Translations under genes and position numbers: made by a program
In this document: in pieces, positions 36,063 through 43,818 of the stretch
Layout of the letters: the number at the start of each line of letters is the position of its first letter
Position numbering within the stretch: the first letter of the stretch is position 1
From: Clostridium senegalense JC122
GTDB lineage: Bacteria > Bacillota > Clostridia > Clostridiales > Clostridiaceae
Length of the DNA: 51,151 nucleotides
Direction of reading: 5' to 3'
NCBI RefSeq assembly: GCF_000285575.1
Contig: NZ_HE611055.1
Coordinates: 206,300 to 257,450 of the forward strand
Notes under the pieces: model-generated
Seen by the model: only the letters and a program-made list of their open reading frames with translations
Told to the model about the DNA's origin: nothing
Database searches by the model: none

Positions 36063-36950
36063 CTAAACTTCTTTTGCATCTTCAATATCAAAATAGAACA
36101 TATAAACATCTTCAAATTTTGGCTCTATTTTATGCACTTCTTTATAAACTGGTTCTTTATCTGCTATTACTCTTATTTCAGTTTTATCTATTCCTCTTTG
36201 TATATTTACTACTTTATATTTATTTTGAATATCTCTAATTATATCTTCATTGTCTGTATTTATTACATATACTTTATCTTTCATATTTTCTAGAATTTCT
36301 TTATGACTGCCCTTTACAAGTAATGTTCCATCTTTAATTATTATTGTTTCTCTTGCTATAGACTCTATATCAGATATTATATGAGTTGATAAAATTATTA
36401 TTTTATCTCTAGATATTTCACTTAATAAATTTCTAAATCGTGTTCTCTCTTGAGGATCAAGACCTGCTGTAGGTTCATCTAGAACTAATATTTTAGGATT
36501 ATTTAACAATGCTTGTCCTATACCAACTCTTCTTTTCATACCACCAGAAAATTTCTTTAATGATTTATTTCTAACATCATATAATCCAACTAAGTGTAAT
36601 ATTTCATCTATTTTTTCTTTAAGCCCATCTTTTGAAATACCCTTTAACGCTGCCATATAATTTAAGAATTGTTTTGCTGTAAAATTACCATAACCTTCAA
36701 AGTGCTGTGGTAAATACCCTAAAACATCTCTATATTTTTCATCTAATGATTTTATATTTTCACCGTTATATAAAATCTCTCCACTATCACTTGTAAGTAA
36801 TGTTGTTATTTGCTTCATAAGTGTTGTTTTTCCTGCTCCATTAGGTCCTAAAAGACCATAAACACCACTTTCTAATGTAACTGTTAAATCATTAGTTACT
36901 CTTTTTTTCCCAAAGCTTTTATTTAAATTTTTTATTTCTAATTTATTCAT
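36063..36950 (-). CDS. ABC transporter ATP-binding protein
   Basis: A 295-residue ATPase. Walker A GPNGAGKTT (36-44), Q-loop GYLPQHFEGYGN, signature FSGGMKRRVGI and Walker B ILVLDEPTAGLD followed by HIISD switch His. A C-terminal extension of about 85 residues (from KDGTLLVKGS) includes MKDKVYVINTDNED.., typical of the CcmA-like group. Gaps of 20 and 25 bases tie it to both permeases. The complex probably exports a peptide or lipid. Confidence 0.92.
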   Translation of the reverse strand: MNKLEIKNLNKSFGKKRVTNDLTVTLESGVYGLLGPNGAGKTTLMKQITTLLTSDSGEILYNGENIKSLDEKYRDVLGYLPQHFEGYGNFTAKQFLNYMAALKGISKDGLKEKIDEILHLVGLYDVRNKSLKKFSGGMKRRVGIGQALLNNPKILVLDEPTAGLDPQERTRFRNLLSEISRDKIIILSTHIISDIESIARETIIIKDGTLLVKGSHKEILENMKDKVYVINTDNEDIIRDIQNKYKVVNIQRGIDKTEIRVIADKEPVYKEVHKIEPKFEDVYMFYFDIEDAKEV

Positions 36951-36975
36951 AATATAAATACCTCCTAAAATTCTA

Positions 36976-38022
36976 TTATTTACTTTCTATTCTTTTAAAA
37001 CTATTAAACATATATACAATGCTTGCTATAGTTATCATTACTAATATAGCTAATATGGCTTTAATTAAACTTATATCATATCCAAATACACTTATATCAC
37101 CTAAGTACATTCCTATTAAATTATTCCCCTGAAATATTAAGTCTGGATAATTACCAAAACTTAATATACTAATTATGTCTGATCCCCCTATTTGAGTTAA
37201 AAACTTACTTATAGGCTTTATTAAAAATACTAATATTTTGCCTAAAATTATGTATACACCAAATATAGATATTGATGCCATAGAACTTTCTGTTTTAAAT
37301 GATATTATCGCCCCTATAATCGATAAACTTAAAAGTAAAACTAATACAAAAACTATTTTTAAAGCTACGTATTGCATTATGGTAAAAGAACCCTCTAGCA
37401 TCATAAGGTTATCAACAATTCTAAAAGCTTGTAAATCTCCGTTAATAGGTCTCCCATACTTTAAGAATGTCTCAATGAATGTTATAGCTAAAAACCCTAC
37501 GTATGTTACTATTGGAACTACAATTGCTAACATCCCTTTAGAACTAAGTGCCTTATATTTATTTTTAGATGTTAGTATTAATGTATCCATTGATGAAACC
37601 ACTTCATCACTATATATATTGCAAATTAACATTGCAATTATAGACAATAATCCTATTAATGCTAATGGATGAGCTACTTTATGGTTATATACCTTCCAAA
37701 AATCCACATCCTTATAGTTCATAACCTTTACTTTATCTAATTTTTCCTGAGCCATATTTCTCATTTTTTTGCTACTACTATCATTTGCAGATTGATTTGC
37801 TAACTGTTCAAGTTCATTAATTTTTATTTCAAAATTTTCTGATGCTAAAACACTGCCCTCTCTCATATCTACAAAACCATAATTTTCTTGTTCTAAATAA
37901 GATCTCTCACTTTCCAGTTGTGGATTTAAAAACACCATGACAAGTGATAAAACTATAAATATTGCCAATGCAATTATTCCATTCTTATTTTTTATCAATT
38001 TATTTAATTCTAATCTAAACAA
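36976..38022 (-). CDS. ABC-2-type transporter permease, larger subunit
   Basis: A 348-residue membrane protein. N-terminal amphipathic MFRLELNKLIKNKNG and TM1 (about 13-31), then a charged extracytoplasmic region (about 35-110) and helices near 116-136, 155-175, 215-240, 245-268 and 320-340. It is the first gene of the ABC operon. GGAGGAG precedes ATG 38022. Direct repeats upstream look like a response-regulator box. Its partner ATPase is at 36063. Confidence 0.82.
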   Translation of the reverse strand: MFRLELNKLIKNKNGIIALAIFIVLSLVMVFLNPQLESERSYLEQENYGFVDMREGSVLASENFEIKINELEQLANQSANDSSSKKMRNMAQEKLDKVKVMNYKDVDFWKVYNHKVAHPLALIGLLSIIAMLICNIYSDEVVSSMDTLILTSKNKYKALSSKGMLAIVVPIVTYVGFLAITFIETFLKYGRPINGDLQAFRIVDNLMMLEGSFTIMQYVALKIVFVLVLLLSLSIIGAIISFKTESSMASISIFGVYIILGKILVFLIKPISKFLTQIGGSDIISILSFGNYPDLIFQGNNLIGMYLGDISVFGYDISLIKAILAILVMITIASIVYMFNSFKRIESK

Positions 38023-38061
38023 TATTATCTCCTCCTGACAAATATAATTTTAAATATTTAA

Positions 38062-38105
38062 CCTTACACTTAAGTAACCATAAACTTAAATAAACCTTAA
38101 ATAAA
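38062..38105 (-). promoter_or_regulatory. tandem 11-bp repeats in the ABC operon promoter
   Basis: ACTTAAATAAA (38084-38094) and CCTTAAATAAA (38095-38105) are adjacent direct repeats. Further CTTAA and CCTTA elements sit near 38069 and 38062. Spacing of 11 bases is typical of OmpR-type regulators, so the two-component system at 32671-34818 may act here (inference). Confidence 0.4.
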
Positions 38106-38132
38106 AAAAACAACTAGTAAACCTAGTTGTTT
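38101..38132 (-). terminator. intrinsic terminator after the Ytr-like operon
   Basis: AAACAACTAG (38108-38117) and CTAGTTGTTT (38123-38132) form a perfect stem with a 5-base loop. On the minus strand it ends in eight T residues. It lies 20 bases past the small ORF at 38152. Confidence 0.8.
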
Positions 38133-38151
38133 AGAATTAAATTCTATTTTA

Positions 38152-38262
38152 TTAAATATGCATTATATAATTTTTAATAATAGTTTTTGTTAAGCTAGAA
38201 ACTATCCCACCTATACAAACTAGTACAAGTGCAATAACAAAAACTATAGGTTCTTTTACCAT
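38152..38262 (-). CDS. 36-residue single-helix membrane peptide at the end of the Ytr-like operon
   Basis: An ORF too short for standard calling: MVKEPIVFVIALVLVCIG then GIVSSLTKTIIKNYI. A helix at about 6-23 is followed by a basic amphipathic tail. ATG 38262 has GGAAG nine bases upstream. It begins 50 bases past the permease stop at 38312 and ends before the terminator at 38101-38132, so it is probably the last gene of the operon. Together with the 30-residue peptide upstream of gntR it brackets the operon. It may be a transporter accessory subunit or regulator; no family is recognised. Confidence 0.6.
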   Translation of the reverse strand: MVKEPIVFVIALVLVCIGGIVSSLTKTIIKNYIMHI

Positions 38263-38311
38263 TTCTTACACTTCCAAATCCTTTTTAAATCCTTAGTTTT
38301 TAATTGTATGT

Positions 38312-38950
38312 CTAAAAATCTTTCTTTCTATAAAAAAATACTGTTATATACATGATAGCCATAAAAATAACTATGGCTAATATTATAAATATTAATAGTT
38401 GAATATTATTTAGTAATTGTCCACCATTAAACACTTTTAAGTATTGACTAAATTTACTTTCAAACATAATGTTAATTATCACCATAAAGACCATAAAATA
38501 AGCTACCATACCAACATTATTTCCTAATGTATAATATATTAAATAGTAAATACTTATTGATAATAATAATATTATTAATGTTATTATTGCATCTTTTATA
38601 AATATATCCATAGGTAATTTAATAATAAATTTATCTAATAATTCATTAATAACAAATCCTAATATTCCTCCTATAATAATTATTATTGCTGACCCTAAAA
38701 ACTTTGATATTATATATTCATCCCTAGACATACCTATACTTAAAAATAATATATGATTTTTTTGCCTTACTTCATATTGTATAGTGGCAATATTAGCTAT
38801 TGCCACCATACTAATTAAATAATTATAATAATTTCCTTTATTAGTTAACAACATCAAAATTATAGGCAGTAAAAGAAACATTATATTTAAATAACCTTTA
38901 TAATTTAAAATTTGTAATTTAACCTCTTTGCCTATTGATTTAATCATCAT
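38312..38950 (-). CDS. ABC-2-type permease, YtrC/D-like (unit B)
   Basis: A 212-residue membrane protein with about six helices: 18-34 (LNIMFLLLPIILMLL), 44-57, 85-103, 118-140, 145-163 and 183-205. The N-terminus MMIKSIGKEVKLQILNYKGYLNIMF and the block GMSRDEYIISKFLG resemble the permease at 40961 (KRDLKIQLLSLKGSQFIVL; CTRKDYVLGKFI), so the two are paralogous. It pairs with the ATPase at 38977, 26 bases away. Likely exports a membrane-active compound or acts in envelope-stress resistance. Confidence 0.8.
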   Translation of the reverse strand: MMIKSIGKEVKLQILNYKGYLNIMFLLLPIILMLLTNKGNYYNYLISMVAIANIATIQYEVRQKNHILFLSIGMSRDEYIISKFLGSAIIIIIGGILGFVINELLDKFIIKLPMDIFIKDAIITLIILLLSISIYYLIYYTLGNNVGMVAYFMVFMVIINIMFESKFSQYLKVFNGGQLLNNIQLLIFIILAIVIFMAIMYITVFFYRKKDF

Positions 38951-38976
38951 ATTTTAACCTACCAAATCATTATATT

Positions 38977-39828
38977 CTATTTTCTTTTTAATATCATTAT
39001 TAATTCTAACGTTGCATTTTGTATTAAAACACTATCTTTAAATTCTTTTTTTACACCCTCTACATCAGAAGTTAGAGCTTCAAATCCATAAGAACTTTTT
39101 CTTATTCCTTCAAAATATTTTTCATTTTCTTTAGTTAAAAGACCTATATCTCCTTTTACTATTTTATAAGTATCTAACACTTCTTCTTTACTTTTAGAAA
39201 ATACAATTTTTCCATTGTTTATATAAGTTATATAATCTGCTATCTTTTCAAGATCTGAAGTTATATGAGTAGATAACAATACACCTACATTTTCATCCTG
39301 TATTAATTCCCTTAATATATTTAAAACCTCTGCTCTAACAACTGGATCCAATCCTGCTGTTGGCTCGTCCATTATTATAAATTTTGCATTATGGCTAAGG
39401 GCTATTGAAAGTGAACATTTCATTTTCATCCCTTTAGAAAGTTCTTTAAACTTTTGACTTTTATTAAGTCCAAATTTATTTAAATATTTATAAAAGGCTT
39501 CAAAACTCCATTCTTTATAAAATGGTGCTACAAGTTTTGCATTATCTTCTATTGATAAATGTTCATAAAAATATCCTTCATCATATACAAATCCTATTTG
39601 TTCTTTTATTTCTTTTTCAAATTTTAAATTATCTTTTTCAAAAACTTTTATTTCTCCACTATCTTTTTTTACTAAATTCATTATAAGCTTTATAGTTGTA
39701 GTTTTACCTGCACCATTTTGTCCTATAAAACCCATGATATATCCTTTAGGAAGAGTAAATGATATATCTTCCAATTTAAAATTTTTATATGTCTTGGTTA
39801 AATTCTTTACTTCTAATATATTTTCCAT
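38977..39828 (-). CDS. ABC transporter ATP-binding protein, YtrB-like (unit B)
   Basis: A 283-residue ATPase. Walker A GQNGAGKTT, signature LSKGMKMKCSL (a Ser-Lys-Gly variant, common in the YtrB-type group), Walker B FIIMDEPTAGLD and switch HITSD. The C-terminal tail (about 210-283) is extended. It is very similar to the ATPase at 41639: both have MGFIGxNGAGKTTTIKLIMNL and the same LSKGMKMK variant, indicating tandem duplication. The gene lies 49 bases downstream of its GntR. Confidence 0.93.
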   Translation of the reverse strand: MENILEVKNLTKTYKNFKLEDISFTLPKGYIMGFIGQNGAGKTTTIKLIMNLVKKDSGEIKVFEKDNLKFEKEIKEQIGFVYDEGYFYEHLSIEDNAKLVAPFYKEWSFEAFYKYLNKFGLNKSQKFKELSKGMKMKCSLSIALSHNAKFIIMDEPTAGLDPVVRAEVLNILRELIQDENVGVLLSTHITSDLEKIADYITYINNGKIVFSKSKEEVLDTYKIVKGDIGLLTKENEKYFEGIRKSSYGFEALTSDVEGVKKEFKDSVLIQNATLELIMILKRK

Positions 39829-39877
39829 ATAAGCTCTCTCCTTCTAACTATATCTGTAAATAGGTTTTGTAACCTAT

Positions 39878-40252
39878 TTACTTTTCTTCATATAAAACTT
39901 CTAGTATTTCTTTCATTTCTTTTAATGAAAGCTGTATCTTTTCACTTTCCTCTATTGCTTTTGTAAAATATTCTTCTATATTTCTTATAATTAGCTCCTT
40001 TACAAGCTCCTTATCTTGAGCCGAAACGAAAGACCCTTTTCCAGGTAATGTATAAATATAACCATCTCTTTCAAGTTCTTCATAAGCTCTTTTTGTTGTT
40101 ATTACACTTATTCTCAAATCCTTAGCTAAAGCTCTTATTGAAGGTAATGGTTCGTTTGCAGATAATTTATTCATAAGTATATCATCTTTTATCTGTTTTT
40201 CTATTTGAGAGTATATCGGCTCTCCTGAGGAATTGTTTATTATTATATTCAT
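39878..40252 (-). CDS. GntR family regulator, YtrA subfamily (unit B)
   Basis: A 124-residue regulator. The winged-helix domain reads PIYSQIEKQIKDDILMNKL, PSIRALAKDLRISVITTKRAYEELERDGYIYTLPGKGSFV, then a short helical tail (about 85-124). The lack of a large effector domain defines the YtrA subfamily, whose members bind palindromes as dimers and usually autoregulate. It is highly similar to the copy at 42523. It lies 18 bases after the permease stop at 40271, with no separate palindrome upstream, so it is probably within one operon. Confidence 0.93.
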   Translation of the reverse strand: MNIIINNSSGEPIYSQIEKQIKDDILMNKLSANEPLPSIRALAKDLRISVITTKRAYEELERDGYIYTLPGKGSFVSAQDKELVKELIIRNIEEYFTKAIEESEKIQLSLKEMKEILEVLYEEK

Positions 40253-40270
40253 CTTCCTCCTCCTAACTGT

Positions 40271-40948
40271 TTATGATAAATCTTTATTACAATATCCCTT
40301 TATTGATAAAGTCGTTATTATCCCATAAATCACTAACCCTATTAAAAATATTAATGGTATTATTAAAAATCCATTTTCTATGCTTTTCATAAAGAAACCT
40401 ACAACTTTTTTTGAAGCCGATGGAAATATCTTTTCTGCTAAAAAAATCACTAACATTGGTAAATATATTATTCCTAATAGTGTAAATCCACTATATTTTA
40501 CTGCCACATCATAACTAGCTTTATAAAAAATATAGTTTGGAACGCATATGATCACTACATAATATAAAAATGAGAATGATTGAGAAAACAACAACATCTT
40601 TAAATCTTCACCACTTATTTTCCCCAAAACAAAAATTATAGACAATAGAAATATTGATGTTATAAAATACACTAACAAGTAAAAAGTATATTTGCTTATT
40701 ACTACATCTTTTCTATCAACAGGAAAACTATTTATTAACATATCATAATATTTACGTGTCTCTTCTGTTGCTGTAAATTTATTTAATATTATTGGTATAA
40801 ATAAAGTTGCAAATATATATATTGGAAAATAAACTGGTGCTTTAGCACCAATTATCGTTAAAACTACCATAACGCATCCTACAAGTAAATTCATTATAAT
40901 TAATGGATTTTTGCTAGTTATCATATCTTTTTTAAGTAATGCATTCAT
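40271..40948 (-). CDS. ABC-2-type permease (unit A, second)
   Basis: A 225-residue membrane protein with helices near 15-35, 38-55, 88-110, 119-140, 155-180 and 193-213. MNALLKKDMITSKNPLIIMNL and NSFPVDRKDVVISKY are ABC-2 family features similar to bacterial ABC2_membrane_5 proteins. It follows the other permease with a gap of 12 bases. Likely forms a heterodimeric membrane part with the 213-residue partner. Confidence 0.82.
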   Translation of the reverse strand: MNALLKKDMITSKNPLIIMNLLVGCVMVVLTIIGAKAPVYFPIYIFATLFIPIILNKFTATEETRKYYDMLINSFPVDRKDVVISKYTFYLLVYFITSIFLLSIIFVLGKISGEDLKMLLFSQSFSFLYYVVIICVPNYIFYKASYDVAVKYSGFTLLGIIYLPMLVIFLAEKIFPSASKKVVGFFMKSIENGFLIIPLIFLIGLVIYGIITTLSIKGYCNKDLS

Positions 40949-40960
40949 ATATTATACCTC

Positions 40961-41602
40961 CTATAAATCTCTTTTTTCATATATTACAACAGATAAAGTA
41001 GCTAATATTCCAGTTATAGCTAATACCCCCACAATAAGTATTATATTAAATTGAATACTAGTATTAGAAATAAATTTTGTTATATTGCCTTGATTAAATT
41101 TAAAAATATTATTTATAAACATAAATCCTATCATAAAAACTACAAGTGTTACATAGTAACTTATCTTAGCTGCTTTAATTCCTAATGAGAAATATGAAAA
41201 ATAATACATTGATAAAATTACTAATGAATAAAGCAATATTGATTTTAATGAATGTATATTTACGCCTGCAAACTTTGTAGGAATTGCTATTAATAAAATC
41301 TCATTTAACATTATTGATACTATACATCCTATCATTGCCACTACTATTGAAGCTATAAATTTACCTAAAACATAATCTTTTCTTGTACAAGGATAACTAA
41401 GTGTAGACTTATAAACACCATCTCTATTTTCAAGTTCTGTATAACTAAGTCCTCCTATTACAAAAACCATAATAAGATAATTTATAAAATCTTGTCCTTG
41501 TGTCATAGCTATTACTGTCATACTTATCAATAACACTATAAATTGTGAACCTTTTAATGATAAAAGCTGTATTTTTAGATCTCTTTTTATTACATTTAAC
41601 AT
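40961..41602 (-). CDS. ABC-2-type permease (unit A, first)
   Basis: A 213-residue membrane protein with helices near 20-47, 70-90, 110-135, 140-160 and 180-205. The block YPCTRKDYVLGKFIAS matches the permease at 38312 (GMSRDEYIISKFLGS), and the N-terminus VIKRDLKIQLLSLKG is likewise shared, indicating paralogy. It pairs with the ATPase at 41639 (gap 36 bases). Confidence 0.82.
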   Translation of the reverse strand: MLNVIKRDLKIQLLSLKGSQFIVLLISMTVIAMTQGQDFINYLIMVFVIGGLSYTELENRDGVYKSTLSYPCTRKDYVLGKFIASIVVAMIGCIVSIMLNEILLIAIPTKFAGVNIHSLKSILLYSLVILSMYYFSYFSLGIKAAKISYYVTLVVFMIGFMFINNIFKFNQGNITKFISNTSIQFNIILIVGVLAITGILATLSVVIYEKRDL

Positions 41603-41638
41603 CTTAATCCGCTCCCCATTACATCTTTAAATTCGTTA

Positions 41639-42508
41639 TTATATATTTTCAACTGCTTCTCTGCTTTTAAATACCATAATGTCTTCTAATGTTGGCTTTT
41701 CCAAAATCACACTATCTTTAAATATAGCGTTTATTTTTGATACATTATTAGTTAAAGCTTCAAATCCAAAATTCGTTATATTTATTGATATAAATGCTTT
41801 TCTATTTTCATCATTTAATAAACTTTTATCACCTTTTACAATTCGATATTCTTCCAATACATCAATTGTAGGTTTAGAAAATTCTATTTTTCCTTTATTA
41901 ATATAAGTTATATAATCAGATATTCTTTCAAGGTCTGATGTTATATGTGTTGATATTAAAATAGCTATATCTTCATTTTGAATTACCTTTTGAAATATAT
42001 CTAAAAGTTCTTCTCTAACAATTGGATCAAGACCTGCAGTTGGTTCATCCATTATTAAAAACTCAGCATTGTGACTAAGTGCTATAGCAATTGCAAATTT
42101 CATTTTCATACCCTTTGAAAGTTCTTTTACTTTTTGATCTTCATTTAATCTAAATATCTTTAAATATTTGCTAAAAGTTTCAAAACTCCACTGCTTATAA
42201 AAGTTAGAAATTATTTTAGCATTTTTCTTTATAGATAATTTTTCATAATAAAAACAATCATCATATACAAAACCAATTTTTTCTTTTATTTCTTTAGAAT
42301 ACTTAACATTATCTTTTCCAAATATTTTAATTTCTCCACTATCTCTTTTTAATAAATTCATTATTAATTTTATTGTTGTAGTTTTACCTGCTCCATTTTC
42401 ACCTATAAATCCCATTATATATCCTTTTTCTAAATTAAAAGATACATCATCTAATTTAAAATCTTTATAGGTTTTTGTTATATTTTTTATCTCCAAAACA
42501 TTTTTCAT
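41639..42508 (-). CDS. ABC transporter ATP-binding protein, YtrB-like (unit A)
   Basis: A 289-residue ATPase with Walker A GENGAGKTT, signature LSKGMKMKFAI, Walker B FLIMDEPTAGLD, switch HITSD and a C-terminal extension of about 75 residues. It is a close paralog of the ATPase at 38977. ATG 42508 with GGGAG nine bases upstream is preferred over a TTG at 42517 on the AGGAG itself. It is the second cistron after gntR. Confidence 0.93.
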   Translation of the reverse strand: MKNVLEIKNITKTYKDFKLDDVSFNLEKGYIMGFIGENGAGKTTTIKLIMNLLKRDSGEIKIFGKDNVKYSKEIKEKIGFVYDDCFYYEKLSIKKNAKIISNFYKQWSFETFSKYLKIFRLNEDQKVKELSKGMKMKFAIAIALSHNAEFLIMDEPTAGLDPIVREELLDIFQKVIQNEDIAILISTHITSDLERISDYITYINKGKIEFSKPTIDVLEEYRIVKGDKSLLNDENRKAFISINITNFGFEALTNNVSKINAIFKDSVILEKPTLEDIMVFKSREAVENI

Positions 42509-42522
42509 ACTCCTCAACTCCC

Positions 42523-42894
42523 TTAATACTTATATATAATTTCTAATTTTTCTTTCATATTATCTAAGGATAAATTTATTTTTTTCCCTTCATTTATGCC
42601 TTTTAAAAGATATTTTTTAACATTATCCATTATAGTATATTTTATAAATTCTTTATCCTTATCTGAGATAAAAGTTCCCTTTCCTGGAACTGTATAAACA
42701 AATCCTTGCTTTTCTAATTCTTCATAAGCTCTTTTAGTCGTTATTACACTTATTTTTAATTCCTGAGACAAAGCCCTTATAGATGGTAATATATCATCTA
42801 ATATAAGTTTATCTTCAAATATTGATTTTTTAATTTGTTCTTCTATTTGTGAGTATATTGGCTTTCCAGAAGAATTATCAATTACAATATTCAT
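42523..42894 (-). CDS. GntR family regulator, YtrA subfamily (unit A)
   Basis: A 123-residue YtrA-type repressor. The segments IYSQIEEQIKKSIF, PSIRALSQELKISVITTKRAYEELEKQG and VPGKGTFISDKD define the wing and helices; a short helical tail follows. ATG 42894 with AGAGGGG upstream is chosen over an earlier in-frame start at 42915. The 26-bp palindrome at 42920-42945 lies 26 bases upstream, and repeats cover the operon promoter at 43092-43131. It probably represses the operon and is released by envelope stress, as known for YtrA in Bacillus. Confidence 0.94.
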   Translation of the reverse strand: MNIVIDNSSGKPIYSQIEEQIKKSIFEDKLILDDILPSIRALSQELKISVITTKRAYEELEKQGFVYTVPGKGTFISDKDKEFIKYTIMDNVKKYLLKGINEGKKINLSLDNMKEKLEIIYKY

Positions 42895-42919
42895 AATACC
42901 CCTCTTCTTCAACATTATT

Positions 42920-42945
42920 TATATAGTGAGTATACTCACTATATA
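42920..42945. promoter_or_regulatory. 26-bp perfect palindrome upstream of gntR (YtrA-type operator)
   Basis: The left half is TATATAGTGAGTA (42920-42932) and the right half TACTCACTATATA (42933-42945) is its exact complement. It lies between the small ORF and gntR. Perfect symmetry of this length is unlikely by chance, even in AT-rich DNA. Confidence 0.8.
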
Positions 42946-42962
42946 CAGTTGTAGTAAAAAAA

Positions 42963-43055
42963 TTATTTTTCTATCTTTTCTCGTTTTTTAAAGAAAATTA
43001 AATGCTCCAAAACTATAGCTATACAAAACATTATAATTATAAACATAATTTTCAT
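42963..43055 (-). CDS. 30-residue single-helix membrane peptide preceding gntR
   Basis: MKIMFIIIMFCIAIVLEHL then IFFKKREKIEK: one helix (about 3-19) and a basic tail KKREK. ATG 43055 follows AAAGGAAAT about 10 bases upstream. It is encoded between the operon promoter (43092-43140) and the gntR palindrome, so it would be the first translated cistron. In Bacillus subtilis the ytr operon begins with a small protein gene, ytrG; this ORF occupies the same position. Homology is not shown. It may be an accessory peptide of the transporter. Confidence 0.6.
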   Translation of the reverse strand: MKIMFIIIMFCIAIVLEHLIFFKKREKIEK

Positions 43056-43091
43056 AAATCCTATTTCCTTTATAAATTTTATTTTTAACTT

Positions 43092-43140
43092 GTATATATC
43101 CTATATACACAGTATATACTCTATATACACACCTTGTCAA
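43092..43140 (-). promoter_or_regulatory. sigma-A-type promoter overlapped by two 20-bp direct repeats
   Basis: On the minus strand TTGACA (43140-43135) and TATACT (43116-43111) are separated by 18 bases. Two adjacent direct repeats (43092-43111 and 43112-43131, 18 of 20 positions identical, each GTATATA..CTATATACACA) cover the spacer and start site. This is a repressor-type layout for the Ytr-like operon; the YtrA-type proteins are the obvious candidates. Confidence 0.65.
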
Positions 43141-43484
43141 TAAAAATTTAAATTAATTTTTTGTAATTATAATTATCTTCTATAAAAATATTTAAATTTA
43201 TACATCAAATTTTTGTTATCAGTTAAGAAAAAATATAAATAAAACCTAAAGCAATCAAAGCTGATTCTAAAAAAGTACGTTTAGTATTATTAGGAACATA
43301 GTTAGTAATAATCACCACAACTATTTAACTGTTCACTATTAACTTTTAACTGAAATAATCTGTTAGTTATTGATAAAATATTAATTTGAGTTTTCTCACT
43401 TGATAACTGAATAAGTTTAAAAATTAACTTGGAACACTATATATTTGAACAATTAGTTATAAAAATTAATCATTTCAAAATTAT
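43141..43484. other. AT-rich non-coding stretch upstream of the riboswitch
   Basis: No supported gene. It contains the second copy of the dispersed repeat (43408-43443). A short open frame (43223-43318, minus) without ribosome site is listed among rejected items. Confidence 0.5.
43408..43443 (-). repeat. dispersed intergenic repeat, copy 2
   Basis: The reverse complement of this block closely matches 1896-1931: TATATAG, GTTCCAAGTT, TTTTAAA and the terminal CA are shared. It lies in non-coding DNA upstream of the cobalamin riboswitch. Confidence 0.5.
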
Positions 43485-43513
43485 TTGACATATTTTTTAA
43501 TTTATGATAAGCT
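43485..43513 (+). promoter_or_regulatory. possible promoter of the B12 transport operon
   Basis: TTGACA (43485-43490) with TAAGCT (43508-43513), spaced 17 bases, lies about 55 bases upstream of the riboswitch. The -10 is poor, so support is moderate. Confidence 0.4.
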
Positions 43514-43569
43514 TTTCAATGATAATTCAATAAAATTTTAAGTTAAATTCAATTTAACTTACTTTTAGA

Positions 43570-43735
43570 ATAGGTTATAAAAGTAATTTTACTTTTATAT
43601 AAAAGGGGAAGTTGGGTGTAAATCCCGCGCGGTCCCGCCACTGTAAAAGATTATTTTTTCTATATCAATAATCTTTAGCCAGAATACCTGCCTATTTTTT
43701 CACTACAATAGCCTACGAGAGATGGGGATAGTGTT
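43570..43735 (+). ncRNA. cobalamin riboswitch
   Basis: The conserved core is read directly: GGGTGTAAATCCCGC, CGGTCCCGCCACTGTAA (about 43630-43646), the B12 box AGCCAGAATACCTGCC (43677-43692) and CTACGAGAGATGGGG (about 43713-43727). These are the adenosylcobalamin-class landmarks in the right order. Closing P1 sequences (TAGGTTATAA at 43571) can pair near 43750-43760. It controls the downstream ABC importer. Confidence 0.93.
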
Positions 43736-43754
43736 TATATAAGTTTGTACTTAT

Positions 43755-43790
43755 ACCTATTTAGCCACTTAAGGTTAAATAGGTTTTTTT
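43755..43790 (+). terminator. riboswitch expression-platform terminator
   Basis: ACCTATTTA (43755-43763) and TAAATAGGT (43776-43784) form the stem, followed by seven T residues. ACCTAT is also complementary to TAGGT near 43571, the riboswitch P1 side, so the two structures compete. Transcription attenuation is therefore likely. Confidence 0.8.
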
Positions 43791-43818
43791 ATTTATAAAA
43801 ATTAAAGGAGTTTTATTT

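Noticed and set aside
43223-43318. 31-codon minus-strand frame starting GTG (VVIITNYVPNNTKRTFLESALIALGFIY-like)
   Set aside because: No ribosome site and no ATG, in AT-rich non-coding DNA; may be gene debris but not supportable as a CDS.
43755-43790. Terminator hairpin as a protein-coding leader
   Set aside because: A 67-codon minus-strand frame (43761-43964) overlaps it, but it is a shadow of the lipoprotein gene and riboswitch platform.
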